Origin: Mesotoga infera
Lineage (GTDB): Bacteria > Thermotogota > Thermotogae > Petrotogales > Kosmotogaceae
Assembly (NCBI RefSeq): GCF_900157305.1
Contig: NZ_LS974202.1
Location: 2,046,001 to 2,110,000 of the forward strand
Direction of reading: 5' to 3'
DNA length: 64,000 nucleotides
Both the position numbers and the translations under genes were made by a program. The first letter of the stretch is position 1. Every line of letters begins with the position of its first letter. Positions 37,182 to 45,943 of the stretch are shown here, piece after piece. Below the pieces are notes generated by a model. That model ran no database searches. It was not told where the DNA came from and saw nothing but the letters and a program-made list of their open reading frames with translations.

Positions 37182-37553
37182 ATGAAGAAGTACACAAAGA
37201 CACACGAGTGGGTATCTGTCGATGGAGACATAGCAACTGTAGGTATTTCCGATCACGCCCAGGATCATCTCGGAGATGTGGTCTATATAGACCTACCCGA
37301 AGCGGGCAAATCCCTGAAGAAGGGGGACGTTCTCTGCACGATCGAATCCGTTAAGGCAGCAAGCGATGTTTATGCGCCCGTGAGCGGTAAAATTGTGGAG
37401 GTCAACGTCGAACTCGATTCCTCTCCCGAGACGATAAACAGCGATGCCGAAGGTGCTGGCTGGATCGCAAAAATAAAACTTAGTAGTCCTACAGAGCTCG
37501 ACAGCCTGATGGATCTGGAGGCTTACAAGAAGCATTGTGAAGAGGAGGGCTAA
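37182..37553 (+). CDS. gcvH: Glycine cleavage system H protein
   Basis: The 123-residue lipoyl-carrier protein shuttles the aminomethyl arm among the P, T and L proteins. [17 protein letters not shown] marks the start, and [15 protein letters not shown] contains the lipoyl-lysine in the expected ExVKxxx context. The ATG has AAAGGAGGAG upstream. It ends two bases before the gcvPA start. Confidence 0.97.
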   Translation: MKKYTKTHEWVSVDGDIATVGISDHAQDHLGDVVYIDLPEAGKSLKKGDVLCTIESVKAASDVYAPVSGKIVEVNVELDSSPETINSDAEGAGWIAKIKLSSPTELDSLMDLEAYKKHCEEEG

Positions 37554-37554
37554 T

Positions 37555-38901
37555 ATGCCTGAATTCCCGTATCTTCCTCAGACAGAGGTAGAAATAGAGG
37601 AGATGCTGCGGGCGATAGGTGTCAAAAGCATTGCCGAGCTCTTCACGGATATTCCGGAAAAGTTCGATGTTGATCTTTCGATACCGGCCAGTGCAGACGA
37701 ATTCACTGTGCTCAGGGATCTTAAAGAACTGAGCCTGCGAAACACAAATTTGAACGATCTTTCAGTATTCAGAGGCGGGGGTATATACAAGCACTTCATA
37801 CCCAGCGCGGTGCAAAGAATAGCCGGACGTGGGGAATTTCTCACCGCATACACTCCCTATCAGGCCGAGCTCTCTCAGGGAACCTTGCAGATGCTCTTCG
37901 AATACCAGACAATGATCAGTGAGCTTACCGGCATGGAGGTCTCCAACTCCTCGATGTACGACGGTGCCAGCGCCTGTGCCGAAGCGGCCTTGATGTCTGT
38001 GAGGATAAATGGAAAGGCGAAAATCCTCATATCGAAGGCTGTCCATCCTGAATATATCGAAACGGTGAAAACGTATTGTTTCGGGGGAAATGTACACGTT
38101 GACGAGGTTAATTTCGATCGTAAATCCGGTCAAACAGACCTTTCAGATCTTAAGAACAAGCTTTCCGACGATGTATCGGCTGTAATAGTCGGCTATCCGA
38201 ATTTCTTCGGGATCATCGAAGATCTGAGAGAAATCAGAGAAGCGATTCCGGAAAACGTTATGATGATCGTAAGTGCTAATCCCACAGCTCTTGCGATTCT
38301 CCAGGCGCCGGGAAAACTCGGAGCCGATATAGTAGTTGGGGAGGGCCAACCACTGGGCAATCCGCCATATCTTGGAGGGCCGGGCTTCGGCTTTTTCGCT
38401 TCGAAAGAGGCTTATATACGTAAGATGCCTGGCAGAATAATCGGTGAGACGAAAGACGGTGAGGGGAGAACCGGTTACGTTATGGTTCTACAGACCCGCG
38501 AACAACACATAAGAAGAAACAAAGCCACCTCTAATATCTGTTCTAACCAGGCTTTCAATGTGCTCCTTGCATCGATATATATAAGTCTGGTCGGACCAAA
38601 AGGTTTACAGGAAATCGCTCGCCGCTCTTACGATAAGGCTCACTATCTGGCCAAACGTATAGAGAAGATGGATAAAGTTAGACCGGTTTTCACTGGACCT
38701 TTCTTCAACGAGTTCGTAGTCGAATTCGAAAAGGATCTTTCGAGTTTTAATAAGAAGCTTTTGAAAGACAAAATACTCGGCCCACTCGATCTGGGAGAGT
38801 TCATGAGCGAAATGAAGAACCACGGTTTGATATGTCTTACCGAGGCCAATAGAAATGAAGAGATCGAATTCTTCGCCGGGAAACTGGAGGAATTAGAATG
38901 A
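37555..38901 (+). CDS. gcvPA: Glycine dehydrogenase (decarboxylating), subunit 1
   Basis: This is the N-terminal half of the split P protein. It pairs with GcvPB to decarboxylate glycine with pyridoxal phosphate. Conserved stretches include [34 protein letters not shown] and [19 protein letters not shown], then [17 protein letters not shown] and TSNICSNQA. The PLP lysine is in the other subunit. I chose ATG 37555 with AGGAGGGC upstream. It overlaps gcvPB by four bases. Confidence 0.96.
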   Translation: MPEFPYLPQTEVEIEEMLRAIGVKSIAELFTDIPEKFDVDLSIPASADEFTVLRDLKELSLRNTNLNDLSVFRGGGIYKHFIPSAVQRIAGRGEFLTAYTPYQAELSQGTLQMLFEYQTMISELTGMEVSNSSMYDGASACAEAALMSVRINGKAKILISKAVHPEYIETVKTYCFGGNVHVDEVNFDRKSGQTDLSDLKNKLSDDVSAVIVGYPNFFGIIEDLREIREAIPENVMMIVSANPTALAILQAPGKLGADIVVGEGQPLGNPPYLGGPGFGFFASKEAYIRKMPGRIIGETKDGEGRTGYVMVLQTREQHIRRNKATSNICSNQAFNVLLASIYISLVGPKGLQEIARRSYDKAHYLAKRIEKMDKVRPVFTGPFFNEFVVEFEKDLSSFNKKLLKDKILGPLDLGEFMSEMKNHGLICLTEANRNEEIEFFAGKLEELE

Positions 38902-40346
38902 CGATTTTCGACGCGACTGTGGAAGGTAGAACTGGATTTCGCCTTCCAGAAGAGAAAAGTTACGGTTTCGAGCCGATCGACGTTCTGCCTGAACATCTCC
39001 TGAGAGATTCAAGGCCAGAACTTCCACAGGTGAGCGAACTTCAGGTAGTGCGTCACTTTATGAGTCTTTCAAAAAAGAATCATTCGGTAGATAGCGGCTT
39101 CTACCCGCTTGGATCTTGCACTATGAAGTACAACCCCAAGCTGAACGAAGAGGCGGCCTCTTTCGAAGGGTTCAGTCAGTTACATCCCTATCAACCCGAA
39201 GAGACGATACAGGGAGCTCTGGAGTTGATGTACAACCTGCAGAATTCGCTGTGCGAGATCACCGGTATGGACGCCTTCACCCTGCAGCCAGCCGCCGGTG
39301 CACACGGCGAGCTGGTGGGAATGCTGCTTGTAAAGAAGTACTTCGAATTGAAGGGCGATACTTCCCGAAAGAAAGTCATAGTACCGGATTCTGCACACGG
39401 AACAAACCCGGCCTCGGCGGCGATGGCCGGTTATGATATAGTCGAAGTTGCCTCCAACAAAGACGGTAGGGTTGATCTTGAAATCCTTGACAGATTGTTA
39501 GATGAAAGTGTTGCGGCAATAATGCTCACCAATCCGAACACCGTTGGGCTCTTCGAGAAGGACATCTGTGAAATACAGAAGATGGCTCACGATAGAGGAG
39601 CCTTGCTTTACTACGACGGAGCGAATCTCAATGCGATAATGGGACATGCAAGACCGGGCGACATGGGCTTCGATATCGTTCACCTGAATTTGCACAAGAC
39701 CTTTTCCACACCTCACGGAATGGGTGGTCCCGGAAGCGGCACGGTAGGAGTAAAGGCCTTTTTGAAAGAGTTACTACCCGTTCCAGTGATAGATTTCGAC
39801 GGTCAGAAATATAGGGTAGTTTATGATCTGCCCGATTCAATAGGGAAGATCAGGAGTTTCTTCGGAAACTTCGGTGTCCTGGTGAGAGCTTACGCCTACA
39901 TCAAAACCATGGGGAGCGACGGATTGAAAAGAGCCAGCGAAATGGCGGTACTTAACGCCAACTATCTAAGGAGCAAGCTGATTGAACTAATCCCCACCGC
40001 CTATCCTGGCATCTGCAAGCATGAGTTCGTTCTTAAGGGTACAAAGCTTATCTCCGAGTATGGTATCAGAACTCTCGATCTTGCCAAGAGACTTCTGGAT
40101 TATGGTATTCATCCACCGACCGTCTATTTCCCGCTCATCGTAGATGAGGCCTTAATGATAGAACCGACAGAGACCGAAACTAAGGAAACGCTCGATCATT
40201 TTGCGGCCACGATAGCTACTATACTCAAAGAAGCGAAGGAAAACCCGGAACTGTTAAAATCAGCGCCTCACACAACACCGGTAGGGCGTCTTGATGAAGC
40301 AACGGCTTCGAGAAAGCCAAAGACAAGGTGGTCCAGGGGCTCTTGA
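38898..40346 (+). CDS. gcvPB: Glycine dehydrogenase (decarboxylating), subunit 2
   Basis: This 482-residue subunit holds the PLP site: [20 protein letters not shown] contains the lysine. Other blocks are [26 protein letters not shown] and the [12 protein letters not shown] segment. The subunit forms the active P protein with GcvPA. Together with gcvT and gcvH this gives three of the four parts. The dihydrolipoamide dehydrogenase (L protein) is not in the window. The tRNA-Thr promoter begins right after the stop. Confidence 0.97.
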   Translation: MTIFDATVEGRTGFRLPEEKSYGFEPIDVLPEHLLRDSRPELPQVSELQVVRHFMSLSKKNHSVDSGFYPLGSCTMKYNPKLNEEAASFEGFSQLHPYQPEETIQGALELMYNLQNSLCEITGMDAFTLQPAAGAHGELVGMLLVKKYFELKGDTSRKKVIVPDSAHGTNPASAAMAGYDIVEVASNKDGRVDLEILDRLLDESVAAIMLTNPNTVGLFEKDICEIQKMAHDRGALLYYDGANLNAIMGHARPGDMGFDIVHLNLHKTFSTPHGMGGPGSGTVGVKAFLKELLPVPVIDFDGQKYRVVYDLPDSIGKIRSFFGNFGVLVRAYAYIKTMGSDGLKRASEMAVLNANYLRSKLIELIPTAYPGICKHEFVLKGTKLISEYGIRTLDLAKRLLDYGIHPPTVYFPLIVDEALMIEPTETETKETLDHFAATIATILKEAKENPELLKSAPHTTPVGRLDEATASRKPKTRWSRGS

Positions 40347-40349
40347 GGC

Positions 40350-40378
40350 TTGAAAGTTAGAAAATGCTATGATATTAT
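40350..40378 (+). promoter_or_regulatory. Promoter of the tRNA-Thr gene
   Basis: TTGAAA (40350-40355) and TATTAT (40373-40378) are separated by exactly 17 bases. The tRNA begins 12 bases after the -10 box. The TTGAAA overlaps the region just past the gcvPB stop. Confidence 0.75.
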
Positions 40379-40390
40379 AGTTTCAGCAGA

Positions 40391-40467
40391 GCAGGCGTAG
40401 CTTCAATCGGTGGAGCGCCGCCTTGGTAAGGCGGAGGTTATGAGTTCAAGTCTCATCGCCTGCTCCA
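40391..40467 (+). tRNA. tRNA-Thr, anticodon GGT
   Basis: A full cloverleaf can be drawn: acceptor arm GCAGGCG with CGCCTGC, anticodon stem CCGCC with GGCGG enclosing the loop TTGGTAA, and T arm ATGAG-TTCAAGT-CTCAT. The anticodon GGT reads ACC and ACT for threonine. The terminal CCA is encoded. It has its own promoter and an intrinsic terminator. Confidence 0.96.
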
Positions 40468-40476
40468 TGTTGTGAG

Positions 40477-40503
40477 CTGGACCTTTCAAAGGTCCAGTTT
40501 TTT
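40477..40503 (+). terminator. Intrinsic terminator of tRNA-Thr
   Basis: CTGGACCT and AGGTCCAG form a stem with a TTCAA loop, followed at once by six T (40498-40503). It starts nine bases after the tRNA CCA end. Confidence 0.93.
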
Positions 40504-40784
40504 CACAAATTATAATGAACGTATGTTCAAAACCTCCCGCTTGGTATCTGGTAATAATCTATGTTAAAATAAAAATGTAACCTTTGAGATCCGAGAATTT
40601 TGTCAACATTCATATGGGTTTTCTTTACTGAATATTTTCCACCTCGGGAGAGATTTTAGGTCGGATCGAAGTTGATCAGATCAGTTTTAGTTGCTTGGAA
40701 ATCGGTTTCTTTCTTTTGGATTATCGCAAAGACATTCGTTCAATATTGACTTCTATCCAGTCCTTTATTGCAGAGGTGAAGTTA
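40504..40784 (+). other. Intergenic region before the PAS protein, with a LexA-box-like site
   Basis: About 280 bases lie between the tRNA terminator and the chosen start of the PAS protein. TATAAT (40511-40516) is directly followed by GAACGTATGTTC (40517-40528). That matches the Gram-positive-type SOS box GAAC-N4-GTTC, although no matching -35 box is seen 16-18 bases upstream. The rest holds AT-rich promoter-like DNA (TTGTCA near 40600) and the ribosome binding site AGAGGTGA at 40772-40779. A weaker in-frame TTG start for the PAS protein lies at 40695. Confidence 0.45.
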
Positions 40785-42212
40785 GTGTTCGATTTCTATT
40801 CTAAACCCAGAATTATACTTGTAGGTAGAAGCCAGAAAGATGCAAGAAGATTAATAGAGGCTTTCGATGATCGTTTCGATGTCCGTTATGTCGAAGAGAT
40901 ATCTGATGAATTCAGCCGGTTTTCAGATGCAATGATCTTCGATTACGTAACCGAAGAGATCATCAAAAGCCTCAGAGCGGCGACCATCCCATACCTCTGT
41001 TTGGTCGGAAGCGAAAAATCTGTGGCCAAACACGAACTCAAACCGGGCGAGTATCTTCTCAAAGGGCCGGGGTATCTTCACTATCTACCGGAGATAGTCT
41101 TTTCTATGCTTGAGAAGCACAGACTTCAGAAGACACTGGATTTCGAGCGGGAAAAGTACATGGGTCTAGTAAACAGCATGGGATGCGGTATGCTTATCAT
41201 TAGGAAACGCGATGGCAACGTGATCTTCTCAAATAAAGTTGCTCAGAGACTTCTTGGCTATGAAGAGAGTGAAATCGAGAAAACACGCCTTCAGGATTTG
41301 GTGTACGATGAGCCGCTCGCGTTGAACCTAGTTCTTGAGAGAGAGGGCGTCAATTCAGATAGAGAGATAGTTATGCTGACCCGCACCAATGGAAAGATAT
41401 ACGTTATCTTCAACACCTCCGAGATGCTTTATGGAGCCGAGAGAGTCGTACAGTTCACTTTCATGGACATATCCAAACAGAAACGAGATAGGGAAGAGCT
41501 GATCTTCCAGTGGCGCTTTCTGGACAACGCCGAGGAAATTGCCATCGCCGTTGATGAAAGGGGAAGAATCGTCTATCTTAACCGTTTTGCCGCCGAAATT
41601 CACGGCTATAGCAGAGAAGAGATGATCGGCAACAACCTGAGCAACTATCTGGTGCAGAATGAAATGGAGGCAAAATCCAGACAGTTTGAAATAATGAGCT
41701 CGGGAAAATGGAAAGGCAGACAGTTGCACAAAAAGAAAGACGGCTCTGTCTTCGTTGTAGAATCCAAAAGAAGCGTTCTCCGTGTCGATGATAACGTTTA
41801 TGAATTGATCATCGGCATGGACCTGACCGAGAGCATAGAGCTTCAGAGAAGTTATAACCTTCATTCCCTGCTGCTTAACGGGACCGAGGATATAGCGATC
41901 GCAACCGATATGGACGGCCGAGTTATTTACATGAACAAGGCCGCTCAGAAGTTCTTCAAAACCTCTCTTGAATCTATCCATCACAAACTGCCTGAAGAAA
42001 TACCGTCGGAAAATCTACGGGAGTTCCTCAGGAACGGTCTCTCCTGTGAAACTTGCGATGAAGGCTCCAGAATAATCACCATAGTCGATGATTCTGCCAC
42101 TTCAAACCGTGTGGAATTCAGCGGTAAAGTCGTCAAAGATGAAGAAGGAGATGTCGGCACGATCTTCATAGGTCGGAGAATAGCCGGTTCTGGTAGCAGA
42201 TCGGTTATATAG
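40785..42212 (+). CDS. Soluble PAS-domain sensor protein with a receiver-like N-terminus
   Basis: The roughly 475-residue protein begins with a response-regulator-like fold (PRIILVGRSQKDARRLIEAF). Three PAS domains follow, each with the typical opening and PAS-to-PAC pattern (GMLIIRKRDGNVIFSNKVAQ, IAIAVDERGRIVYLNRF, IAIATDMDGRVIYMNKAAQ). I see no histidine kinase, GGDEF, EAL or DNA-binding output domain. The receiver-like part lacks a clear DD...D...K set, so it is probably not phosphorylated. I chose GTG 40785 because AGAGGTGA is five bases upstream. It may signal through protein-protein contact. Confidence 0.72.
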   Translation: MFDFYSKPRIILVGRSQKDARRLIEAFDDRFDVRYVEEISDEFSRFSDAMIFDYVTEEIIKSLRAATIPYLCLVGSEKSVAKHELKPGEYLLKGPGYLHYLPEIVFSMLEKHRLQKTLDFEREKYMGLVNSMGCGMLIIRKRDGNVIFSNKVAQRLLGYEESEIEKTRLQDLVYDEPLALNLVLEREGVNSDREIVMLTRTNGKIYVIFNTSEMLYGAERVVQFTFMDISKQKRDREELIFQWRFLDNAEEIAIAVDERGRIVYLNRFAAEIHGYSREEMIGNNLSNYLVQNEMEAKSRQFEIMSSGKWKGRQLHKKKDGSVFVVESKRSVLRVDDNVYELIIGMDLTESIELQRSYNLHSLLLNGTEDIAIATDMDGRVIYMNKAAQKFFKTSLESIHHKLPEEIPSENLREFLRNGLSCETCDEGSRIITIVDDSATSNRVEFSGKVVKDEEGDVGTIFIGRRIAGSGSRSVI

Positions 42213-42221
42213 AATCTTTCT

Positions 42222-43937
42222 TCAATCTCTGTACTTGTTCGTAATCGGCATTCTCCAGTCCTTACCGAAAGCCCTTTTCGATACCTTTATACCCGGTGCC
42301 CCTTGCTTGCGTTTGTATTCACTTCTTTGCAGGAGCCTTAACACATATTCAACCGTCTCTCTATCGAATCCCTTGCTCACTATTTCATCCAGTGAAAAGC
42401 TCTCTTCGATATATAGCCTGAGTATGCCGTCGAGTATTTCATAAGGTGGAAGGGAATCCTGGTCTTTCTGGCCTTCTCTTAGTTCTGCCGTTGGAGCTTT
42501 TAAAAAGACGTTACGAGGTATGATCTCCGTGCCGGTCTGTTCGTTGATCCTCTTGGCTATCCTGTAAATCTGGGTCTTGTAGAGGTCTTTCAGTATTGCT
42601 AGACCTCCAGCCATATCTCCGTAAAGCGTTGCGTATCCGGTTGCCATTTCACTCTTGTTACCCGTAGCAAGAACCAGCCAACCGAATTTGTTTGACAGCC
42701 CCATAAGAATAATCCCCCTGATTCTCGCCTGAAAATTCTCTTCGGTTACATCGTGAGTCCTGTCTGAGAACACCGGTCTCATTAACCCGTTGATCGAATC
42801 GAAGACACTTTCAATTGGAATCTCGAATGTCTCTATTCCCAAATTTTTAGCCAGTTCGACGGCATCTTTTTTCGACTCGTCGGAGGTTATTCTGGAGGGC
42901 ATCATCACGCCTATGACGTTTTCTTTGCCGAGCGCTTTTACGGCCAGTGCGGCAACAAGCGAGGAATCCATACCACCACTGAGACCCAAAACGACCTTCT
43001 TGAATCCGTTCTTCTTTGTATAGTCCCTAAGGCCTAGCACCAACGAATCAATCAGGTCATCTTCCTCGGACGAAACTCTATAGGTCTCTTCAGGAAGAAA
43101 CTCCTGGTGTTTTCTCTGGGGTATTATTACATTTATTTCTTCGACTTCGGCCTTTTTGCAATAGCCCTTTCTCTTGCCCTCCAGGAGGTTGTATCGCGTC
43201 GATTGATCGGTATCAATGTCTATGACAAGGAAATCCTCCTCGAAGGATCTGGCGACTATTCTATGACCGTCTGGCATTATCGCGGTGCTTCTACCGTCGA
43301 AAACGAGCTCGTCCTGACCACCCACGTGATTACAGTAAAGCATACAGCAGGAATATTCCATCGCTCGCGTTTGGAGGAGCGACATTCTGGTTAGGTTCTT
43401 GGTCGAAGTGAAGGGTGAAGCCGAAAGATTCAAAATGAGATTCGCGCCGGCTATCGCCTGATCGTTTGTCGGTCCTGCTGGGACCCAGATATCCTCGCAT
43501 ATGTTCACTCCGATCTTCAAACTGCCACTCATGATTATCAGAGGACGGGAACCTGGGGTGAAGTACCGTCTCTCATCGAAAACGGAATAGTTGGGCAGGT
43601 TCATCTTTCTGTATACTCCCTTTATCTCACCGTTCTGAATAATTGCCGCTGCGTTGTATATCTCCAAAGAAAAATCTACGAAGCCTACCACGACCATCGT
43701 GTCACTACCGGTCGTATAAGCCTCGACTTCCTTCAGAACTCTGATATTGTCGCGAAGGAAACCCGTGTGCAACAGCAAGTCCTCCGGAGGATACCCCGTT
43801 ATGGTGAGTTCCGGGAAGAGAAGTATTCCCGCCCCGGCCGATCTAGCACTGTCTATCGAGCTGAGAATGATCTTTTTGTTCCCTTCCAGATCGCCGACCG
43901 TTGTATTTATCTGGGCCATTGCCGTCCTGATTATCAC
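42222..43937 (-). CDS. nadE: Glutamine-dependent NAD(+) synthetase
   Basis: The enzyme makes NAD from deamido-NAD with ammonia taken from glutamine. The N-terminal nitrilase-type glutaminase domain shows FPELTITGYPPEDL, KMNLPNYSVFDERRYF and the nucleophile in GVNICEDIWVP. The C-terminal synthetase domain has LGLSGGMDSSLVAALA, the SGGxDS P-loop, and ATGNKSEMATGYATLYGD. The 571-residue two-domain form is normal. It ends nine bases from the convergent PAS gene and overlaps the phospholipase D-like gene by four bases at its start. Confidence 0.97.
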   Translation of the reverse strand: MIIRTAMAQINTTVGDLEGNKKIILSSIDSARSAGAGILLFPELTITGYPPEDLLLHTGFLRDNIRVLKEVEAYTTGSDTMVVVGFVDFSLEIYNAAAIIQNGEIKGVYRKMNLPNYSVFDERRYFTPGSRPLIIMSGSLKIGVNICEDIWVPAGPTNDQAIAGANLILNLSASPFTSTKNLTRMSLLQTRAMEYSCCMLYCNHVGGQDELVFDGRSTAIMPDGHRIVARSFEEDFLVIDIDTDQSTRYNLLEGKRKGYCKKAEVEEINVIIPQRKHQEFLPEETYRVSSEEDDLIDSLVLGLRDYTKKNGFKKVVLGLSGGMDSSLVAALAVKALGKENVIGVMMPSRITSDESKKDAVELAKNLGIETFEIPIESVFDSINGLMRPVFSDRTHDVTEENFQARIRGIILMGLSNKFGWLVLATGNKSEMATGYATLYGDMAGGLAILKDLYKTQIYRIAKRINEQTGTEIIPRNVFLKAPTAELREGQKDQDSLPPYEILDGILRLYIEESFSLDEIVSKGFDRETVEYVLRLLQRSEYKRKQGAPGIKVSKRAFGKDWRMPITNKYRD

Positions 43938-44842
43938 CGTGCATACCCCCCTTTGAGATACTCAATATGTTCAAGATACTGTCTTGAAAGTCCCTCGGAG
44001 TCTATTATAGCAACGATTTCTCTATTCTTGCCCCAACCACTCAAAGTTGCGTTTGCAGAGCCTGTTATGATTTTTCTGCCATCTATTACAAAGGTCTTGT
44101 CATGAATTGTGAAAGAGGCGTCTCCCCAGATAACATCCATCCCGGTGGAGAGGAAGTCTTCCAGAGGAGAGGAGAGGTTCCAGCTGTCAAGAACACCAGA
44201 AACCCAAACTCCGTGGGATGCCTTGAACTTGAGAGCGGAAAGAACTGACGGATCCGTGAAGGCGAACATGGCAAACGAGATCTCGTGCCGGGCCTTCATA
44301 ATCTCCCTTATCACTCTCTCCCTTGCTTTTTCTGAAGGGCAGAGATAGAATTCCATGTTCTCGAAGCACTTTGGCTCTCTCGATTCCCCACTAATTATAG
44401 CTTCATAGAAATCGATGAATATCCCGGCCAGCTCTTTTGAATCGATCTGAATGAAACTGTTAGAATCCTCCCTGAGGCTACCCTGTGTAAAGTTGCCCGT
44501 TCCGAACAGAACCTTTTCTCTATCCACCACGATGAACTTGGAGTGAATCAGGGCCTGTGTGCTATCGGTGAGCATCTCGAGGGTGGCAGACTCTCCGAGA
44601 GTCCTTCCAATGGTCGAATCGTCGATCATTATTTTGATATCCACTCCTCTTGCGCCTTGCCTTTCCAGGCTCTCCATGACCTCGCGATCATCCAGCGAGT
44701 AAGAGACGAGAATAACCTCCTTCTCGGCCGATTCTAGAAGCTCTACTATCCTTTCAACTGCGGTTCCGTCATCCGTGAAGAAAACGACCGAAAGGACCGC
44801 TACTTTTATCAAAAGCGCCAACGCGATAAGCGTACCTTTCAA
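43934..44842 (-). CDS. Exported phospholipase D-like protein
   Basis: The roughly 302-residue protein has two HKD motifs: HSKFIVVDREKVLFGTGN and HDKTFVIDGRKIITGSAN. These are the paired catalytic sites of the phospholipase D superfamily, which acts on phosphodiesters of lipids or nucleic acids. An N-terminal hydrophobic segment (about residues 4-20) suggests export or membrane anchoring. I chose TTG 44842, five bases from GAGGTGA; a GTG three codons upstream lies inside that site. The substrate is unknown; a small nuclease (Nuc-like) is an alternative. Confidence 0.85.
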   Translation of the reverse strand: MKGTLIALALLIKVAVLSVVFFTDDGTAVERIVELLESAEKEVILVSYSLDDREVMESLERQGARGVDIKIMIDDSTIGRTLGESATLEMLTDSTQALIHSKFIVVDREKVLFGTGNFTQGSLREDSNSFIQIDSKELAGIFIDFYEAIISGESREPKCFENMEFYLCPSEKARERVIREIMKARHEISFAMFAFTDPSVLSALKFKASHGVWVSGVLDSWNLSSPLEDFLSTGMDVIWGDASFTIHDKTFVIDGRKIITGSANATLSGWGKNREIVAIIDSEGLSRQYLEHIEYLKGGYAR

Positions 44843-44860
44843 AACAGTCACCTCTGCCAG

Positions 44861-44886
44861 AAAAAACAGGGAGCAAAAGCTCCCTG
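44861..44886 (-). terminator. Intrinsic terminator of tRNA-Ala
   Basis: CAGGGAGC (44867-44874) pairs with GCTCCCTG (44879-44886) around AAAA, and the minus strand then reads a run of six T (A tract at 44861-44866). It starts two bases after the tRNA 3' end. Confidence 0.92.
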
Positions 44887-44888
44887 TC

Positions 44889-44964
44889 TGGTGGAGACGA
44901 AGGGATTCGAACCCTCGGCCTATACAATGCCATTGTATCGCGCTCCCAACTGCGCTACGTCCCC
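44889..44964 (-). tRNA. tRNA-Ala, anticodon GGC
   Basis: On the minus strand the acceptor arm is GGGGACG with CGTCTCC, including the G3-U70 pair that marks alanine tRNAs. The anticodon loop ATGGCAT gives GGC for GCC and GCT codons. The T arm GAGGG-TTCGAAT-CCCTT is intact and CCA is encoded. Confidence 0.96.
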
Positions 44965-44976
44965 ACTCCAGAAAAG

Positions 44977-45005
44977 ATTATACACTACCGTCCCTGACTT
45001 TTCAA
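44977..45005 (-). promoter_or_regulatory. Promoter of tRNA-Ala
   Basis: TTGAAA (45000-45005) and TATAAT (44977-44982) on the minus strand are 17 bases apart, a near-consensus promoter. The tRNA starts 12 bases beyond the -10 box. Confidence 0.82.
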
Positions 45006-45019
45006 CAGGTTAACAACGA

Positions 45020-45943
45020 TCAGGCGTGCTTCCTGTTTTCGGAATTCTTCAGCCAGGTTATTACTATCGGACTGGCTATGTACAGAGAAGAGTATGTTCC
45101 TACAATCACTCCGACCAACATTCCGAAAGCGAATGGCCGGAGCACCTCTCCTGAGAATATGTACAGTGTTAAAACGGCTATGAAAGTTGTTAATGACGTG
45201 TTCAAGGACCTCACTATCACTTCGTTTATGCTTCTATTGACGATCGTTTCGACACCGTCGGCACCGCGCATCTTCTTCCTGTTTTCCCTTATCCTGTCGT
45301 AAACGACTATCGTATCGTTAAGAGAGTATCCCACCAGAGTCAACAGAGAGGCAATAACCGGAGCGTTGATCTCGATACCGAAAATGCTGTAGAAACCTAG
45401 AACGATCACCACGTCGTGGACCAGAGCAAGTATGGCTCCAACGGCGAAAGAAAACTTGAACCTTATGGTTATGTACAACAGGAGCAAAGCTATGGATACC
45501 ACCACGGCTATCCAGGCGTAGCCTCTGATCTCCTGGGCGGCATATCCGGATATGGTGCTTATGGAGAGGATGTTCTTATCGGTCACGCCTTCGCTACTCA
45601 GTGCCCTGAGCATCTTTCCCCTGACAGCCTCTTCGCTCTCGCTGCTGTCAATGATTATGGAGAACCTGCCGGACTCTTCCACGGTGCCCTCTTCCAGAAG
45701 CGGCCTCTGCTTTATTATCCTCGCGGATGCTAAGTTTGCGTCCTCAGCCGAAAGAAGGCTCCTGACCTCTGCCACGGTCATGTTCTCATCGGGAACGGAG
45801 ACACTGACTTCTATACCGCCGGTGAAATCCACACCGAAGTTGAAACCTTTAGTGAATACGAAAACCAGGGAAACTGCTATCAAAAGAAGAGAAAGAGTTA
45901 CATAGTACTTCCTCTTGCCTACAAAGTCTATGTTGAAGTTCAT
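45020..45943 (-). CDS. secF: Protein translocase subunit SecF
   Basis: SecF partners SecD to use the proton or sodium gradient in protein export. The 307-residue protein has six membrane segments, the periplasmic P4-like domain near the N-terminus after FGVDFTGGIEVSV, and the family pattern LVGYSLNDTIVVYDRIRENR. It overlaps the end of secD by four bases. Confidence 0.97.
   Translation of the reverse strand: MNFNIDFVGKRKYYVTLSLLLIAVSLVFVFTKGFNFGVDFTGGIEVSVSVPDENMTVAEVRSLLSAEDANLASARIIKQRPLLEEGTVEESGRFSIIIDSSESEEAVRGKMLRALSSEGVTDKNILSISTISGYAAQEIRGYAWIAVVVSIALLLLYITIRFKFSFAVGAILALVHDVVIVLGFYSIFGIEINAPVIASLLTLVGYSLNDTIVVYDRIRENRKKMRGADGVETIVNRSINEVIVRSLNTSLTTFIAVLTLYIFSGEVLRPFAFGMLVGVIVGTYSSLYIASPIVITWLKNSENRKHA

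Noticed and set aside
44775-45302. Plus-strand open frame of 175 codons across tRNA-Ala and secF
   Set aside because: It runs antisense through an intact tRNA gene and through secF; part of its peptide is just the tRNA complement.
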